A stretch of DNA of 64,000 nt, from positions 809,578 through 873,577 of the forward strand of contig NZ_LMQN01000015.1 of the NCBI RefSeq assembly GCF_001425355.1, in the 5' to 3' direction. Within the stretch, counting starts at the first letter, position 1. Each line of letters starts with the position of its first letter. Below are positions 61,483-64,000 of the stretch, piece after piece. Made by a program: the position numbers and the translations under genes. A model generated the notes under the pieces. That model was not told the origin of the DNA and did not search any database. It saw only the letters and a list, made by a program, of their open reading frames with translations. The DNA comes from Chryseobacterium sp. Leaf405. Lineage in GTDB: Bacteria > Bacteroidota > Bacteroidia > Flavobacteriales > Weeksellaceae.

Positions 61483-61930
61483 GTTGAAAGTTGGAGACAA
61501 ATTACCACAATTTGAAGGAACAAATCAGGATGGAGAAGCCATCAGTTCAGAAAAATTAATTGGTAAAAAATTAGTTATTTTCTTTTATCCTCAGGCAAAT
61601 ACGCCGACGTGTACGGTGGAAGCGTGTAATTTAAGTGATAATTATTCAAAATTGGAGCAAGCAGGATTTCAATTATTAGGAATAAGTGGTGATTCTGTAA
61701 AAAAACAGAAAAATTTCCACAGTAAATTTGCTTTTCCTTATGATCTAATAGCCGATGAAAATCACGAAGTTCTTGAGAAATTCGGTGTTTGGCAGGAGAA
61801 AAAAACTTTTGGGAAAACGTATATGGGAATTGTAAGAACGACTTTTATTTTTGATGAAAAAGGGATCTGTACAAGAGTTATTGAAAAAGTAACTTCAAAA
61901 ACGGCAGCTGAACAGATTTTGGAAGAATAA
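61481..61930 (+). CDS. bcp: thioredoxin-dependent peroxiredoxin (Bcp/PrxQ)
   Basis: 149-residue peroxiredoxin that reduces hydroperoxides with thioredoxin. The peroxidatic Cys C44 lies in the NTPTCTVEAC loop and the resolving C49 five residues on, the Bcp pattern. The rest (FYPQANTPTC, GISGDSVKKQKNFHSKF) is typical. A long perfect inverted repeat overlaps its start codon (61448-61482), suggesting control at the operator or translational level. Confidence 0.93.
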   Translation: MLKVGDKLPQFEGTNQDGEAISSEKLIGKKLVIFFYPQANTPTCTVEACNLSDNYSKLEQAGFQLLGISGDSVKKQKNFHSKFAFPYDLIADENHEVLEKFGVWQEKKTFGKTYMGIVRTTFIFDEKGICTRVIEKVTSKTAAEQILEE

Positions 61931-61979
61931 TTTAATATTCTATCTGTCATTCTGAATGAACAAATGGATGCAGGATTGA

Positions 61980-62516
61980 TTATTCACTTTCGTAGTACAT
62001 TAATTCTTCTGCATCTCCCGGAATGTTGACAATTTTTTTAAATTTCAATCCTAACTTTTCAATTAATTTTTGAGAAGAAAAGTTTTCTTTTGTCGTAATG
62101 GCGGAAATCTTTTTTAAACCAAAATCATCCATCCCGATAGATTTTATCTTTAAACCCGCTTCATAAGCGTAGCCTTTTCCTTCAAACTCATTCAGCAAAG
62201 AAAAGCCAATATCGACAACATCCAACCCTTCTCTTTCAAAGATTCCGATAGCACCAATTTTTTGATTTCCTTCTTTTGTAAGCATTAAGTAATTTCCAAA
62301 ACCCAATCTTTCCATCTGAGGAAGAAATCTGTTTTGAATATAATTTTCTGCATCGGAAACTGTTTTTAAATGACGATCTCCGATGAATTTAATGAATTTT
62401 GGTCTGTTGTAAAGATCAAGAATAAATGCTCCGTCTTCCAAAGATATGGGACGAAGGATTAAACGTTCAGTTTCGTAGAAACTATCTGCGTTTTGTAGAT
62501 TTTCTTTTAGGATCAT
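61980..62516 (-). CDS. GNAT family N-acetyltransferase (RimJ/RimL-like)
   Basis: 178-residue acetyl-CoA-dependent transferase. The motifs SFYETERLILRPISLED, GNYLMLTKEGNQKIGAIGIF and YEAGLKIKSIG with FSSQKLIEKLGLKF are typical of the RimJ/RimL subfamily. The ATG at 62516 is chosen; it overlaps the end of the upstream gene by 35 bases, so the two are probably co-transcribed. Substrate unknown. Confidence 0.85.
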   Translation of the reverse strand: MILKENLQNADSFYETERLILRPISLEDGAFILDLYNRPKFIKFIGDRHLKTVSDAENYIQNRFLPQMERLGFGNYLMLTKEGNQKIGAIGIFEREGLDVVDIGFSLLNEFEGKGYAYEAGLKIKSIGMDDFGLKKISAITTKENFSSQKLIEKLGLKFKKIVNIPGDAEELMYYESE

Positions 62517-63150
62517 CTTTTGGTTCTTCTTTTTTCTCAAGCTTCAAAAGCCTCGGATTATTCGTACATTTCTTATTGTAAAGCTCGATATAGGCTCCAT
62601 TATCCTTAACATCCGTAATTGTACCCATCGATTTATTGATTGTTAAGGTAAAATGTTTTTTCTGATAAGGACATTCTTTGGAAGTTAATTTTCCCAACTC
62701 AAGATAGTAGTTGGATTTGTCATCGTAATAATTTCCGGCTAAATCTCTGAATTCCTCATCGACAATATATCCGTCCGTTGAAGCAAGAATAGCCGCTTCA
62801 TTAATATTATCTATTTTCCCTATAAAATTTCTAAGTCCATCAAGATTTGTGATGTTTTCAGTTTTTCCACCTGAAGAATAAACAATATAATAGAACTCGT
62901 CTTCCTGGGCAATTCCGATATTAAATCCTGAAGACTGAGGAATATAATCTTTTAAAGTTCCTGATTTTTTTATAACATTATCTTTTCCGTAACTCTGGTG
63001 AACTAAAATCCATGAATCTGTTTTGATATTAGGAGTAATATATTGCAGAATACTCGAAACATTAGAAAATTGTTTTTTCTCCTGGGCGTACGAAAGCACT
63101 CCTAAAAATAAGAAAACGAATAGACTAAATTGCTTTGTAAGTTTTACCAT
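62482..63150 (-). CDS. unrecognised secreted protein
   Basis: 222-residue exported protein (signal KQFSLFVFLFLGVLSYA). The body is mixed alpha/beta with a DGYIVDEEFRDLAGNYYDDK segment and a C-terminal basic tail (KKEEPKDDPKRKSTKRR). No family recognised. The 3' end overlaps the GNAT gene start by 35 bases. Downstream of the sugar-nucleotide gene on the same strand. Confidence 0.68.
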   Translation of the reverse strand: MVKLTKQFSLFVFLFLGVLSYAQEKKQFSNVSSILQYITPNIKTDSWILVHQSYGKDNVIKKSGTLKDYIPQSSGFNIGIAQEDEFYYIVYSSGGKTENITNLDGLRNFIGKIDNINEAAILASTDGYIVDEEFRDLAGNYYDDKSNYYLELGKLTSKECPYQKKHFTLTINKSMGTITDVKDNGAYIELYNKKCTNNPRLLKLEKKEEPKDDPKRKSTKRR

Positions 63151-63183
63151 AATTAAAAGAACGTATAAAGTCTACCAATTATT

Positions 63184-64000
63184 TTATATGAACCGATCTC
63201 CTTTTTTCAGACTCTTAAGATCCAAAACATAATCTTTTATCATCTGATCATGATCTCTTGGACAAATAAGTAAAGCTTTATCGGTATCAACGATGATGTA
63301 ATTTTCTAAACCATCAATAATAACTGCTTTATTACTGTTTTTTAAACGGACAACATTTCCTTTGGCATTATAAGTCAGGATCGGTTGTTTTGATGCCACA
63401 GCATTCTGATCTTCATCTTTATCGCCATTTTCATATACCGAAGTCCATGTTCCCAAATCACTCCAACCTAAATCGGCAGGAATTACGTGCACATTTTGGG
63501 CTTTTTCCAATATTCCGTTATCAATTGAGATCTTCTGAACTTTTGGATAAATGAGCTCGATACAGCTTTTTTCGCTATCTGCATTGTATTCACAAGCCAT
63601 AAAGTGCTGTGTCATTTCCGGAAGATACATTTCAAAAGCATGATGAATTGATTTTACATTCCAGATAAAAATTCCGGCATTCCAAAGAAAATCGCCACTT
63701 TCCAGAAAGCTTTTTGCAATTTCTAAAATTGGTTTTTCTGTAAATGTTTTGACTTTATAATAATCAGAATCGTGCTTATCAACAAACTGAATATAGCCAT
63801 AGCCCGTATCAGGTCTGGTGGGTGTGATACCCAACGTAACCAAGTAATCATTTTTGGCAGCAAGATCGAAAGCAAGCTCCACTTTTTCTAAAAAGATATT
63901 TTCTTTTAAGATTAAATGATCTGCAGGCAATACAATCATCGTTGCATCAGGATCGATTTCTGCAATTTTATTTGCCATATAAAGATTGCAGGGTGCCGTA
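63184..64000 (-). CDS. manC: mannose-1-phosphate guanylyltransferase (5' end outside window)
   Basis: Partial gene: the N-terminus lies beyond 64000. The frame upstream of the internal Met at 63978 reads TAPCNLY, matching the ...NTAPC...A motif of the family. Downstream, VLPADHLI, GYIQFVDKHD, FTEKP, NAGIFIW and DLGWSDLGTW are the hallmarks of the guanylyltransferase fold that makes GDP-mannose from mannose-1-phosphate and GTP. No phosphomannose-isomerase domain is present at the C-terminus. The preserved part is 272 residues. Confidence 0.92.
   Translation of the reverse strand, partial: TAPCNLYMANKIAEIDPDATMIVLPADHLILKENIFLEKVELAFDLAAKNDYLVTLGITPTRPDTGYGYIQFVDKHDSDYYKVKTFTEKPILEIAKSFLESGDFLWNAGIFIWNVKSIHHAFEMYLPEMTQHFMACEYNADSEKSCIELIYPKVQKISIDNGILEKAQNVHVIPADLGWSDLGTWTSVYENGDKDEDQNAVASKQPILTYNAKGNVVRLKNSNKAVIIDGLENYIIVDTDKALLICPRDHDQMIKDYVLDLKSLKKGDRFI

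Overview
The window is chromosomal DNA from a member of the Bacteroidota, most likely a Chryseobacterium-like flavobacterium (family Weeksellaceae). This rests on low GC, weak A-rich translation starts without clear Shine-Dalgarno sequences, many copies of the Bacteroidota -7 element TAnnTTTG (some with a TTG/TTTG -33 element 18-21 bases upstream), a type IX secretion sorting domain, a GLPGLI protein, a GG-leader-like Cys-rich peptide, many small signal-peptide proteins and flavobacterial forms of housekeeping enzymes. I saw no rRNA, tRNA, CRISPR array, insertion sequence or prophage. The genus is inferred from gene content, not from a marker tree.

Layout. 1-6.3 kb: sufD, a DUF3078 envelope protein, rhomboid protease, dprA and gdhA. 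6.3-18.3 kb: almost entirely minus strand, with a YkgJ-type cysteine-cluster protein and a Kir-type K+ channel (a divergent truncated globin lies between them and the next genes), a ChaA-type exchanger, DUF6122, an unrecognised three-gene envelope operon, AlkD-like glycosylase, Na+/H+ antiporter, DUF4919 and hflX. 18.3-31.6 kb: META-domain protein, S46 dipeptidyl-peptidase, yifB/comM, a T9SS cargo protein, an ECF sigma factor overlapping a membrane-anchored protein with a beta-barrel-like C-terminus, a zincin-csaA-exonuclease-sufT operon, OsmC, and HMG-CoA lyase. 31.6-45.4 kb: small accessory proteins, pepT, a Cys-rich precursor-like peptide, thiL, thioesterase, a BaiN/HI0933 flavoprotein operon, two secreted TonB-C-like proteins, mutS, a JmjC-like cupin and a bestrophin. 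45.4-55.6 kb: MORN-repeat protein with trmH, CBS protein with nadK, fba, accD, an SpmA/SpmB-like membrane protein and an exbB-exbD-tonB operon. 55.8-64 kb: DUF885 lipoprotein, a broken DUF1398 gene, DinB-like and SnoaL-like proteins, nth with an XRE regulator, a small secreted protein with a GLPGLI protein, bcp, a GNAT, a secreted protein, and the 5'-truncated manC.

Working together: several operons are tight (stop/start overlaps of 1, 4 or 8 bases, or abutting codons). Ion homeostasis (Kir channel, ChaA, NhaP, bestrophin), genome maintenance (dprA, comM, mutS, nth, alkD) and envelope functions (ExbBD-TonB, S46 peptidase, DUF885, many lipoproteins) dominate. No complete new defence or biosynthetic system is visible. 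The best leads are a Cys-rich GG-leader-like peptide, a perfect 15-bp-arm hairpin that includes the start codon of the peroxiredoxin gene, a sigma/anti-sigma pair whose anti-sigma-like protein appears to continue into a beta-barrel, the three-gene envelope operon at 10.3-14.3 kb, an AccD and an endonuclease III that have lost their metal-binding cysteines, and a DUF1398 gene with two inactivating lesions.
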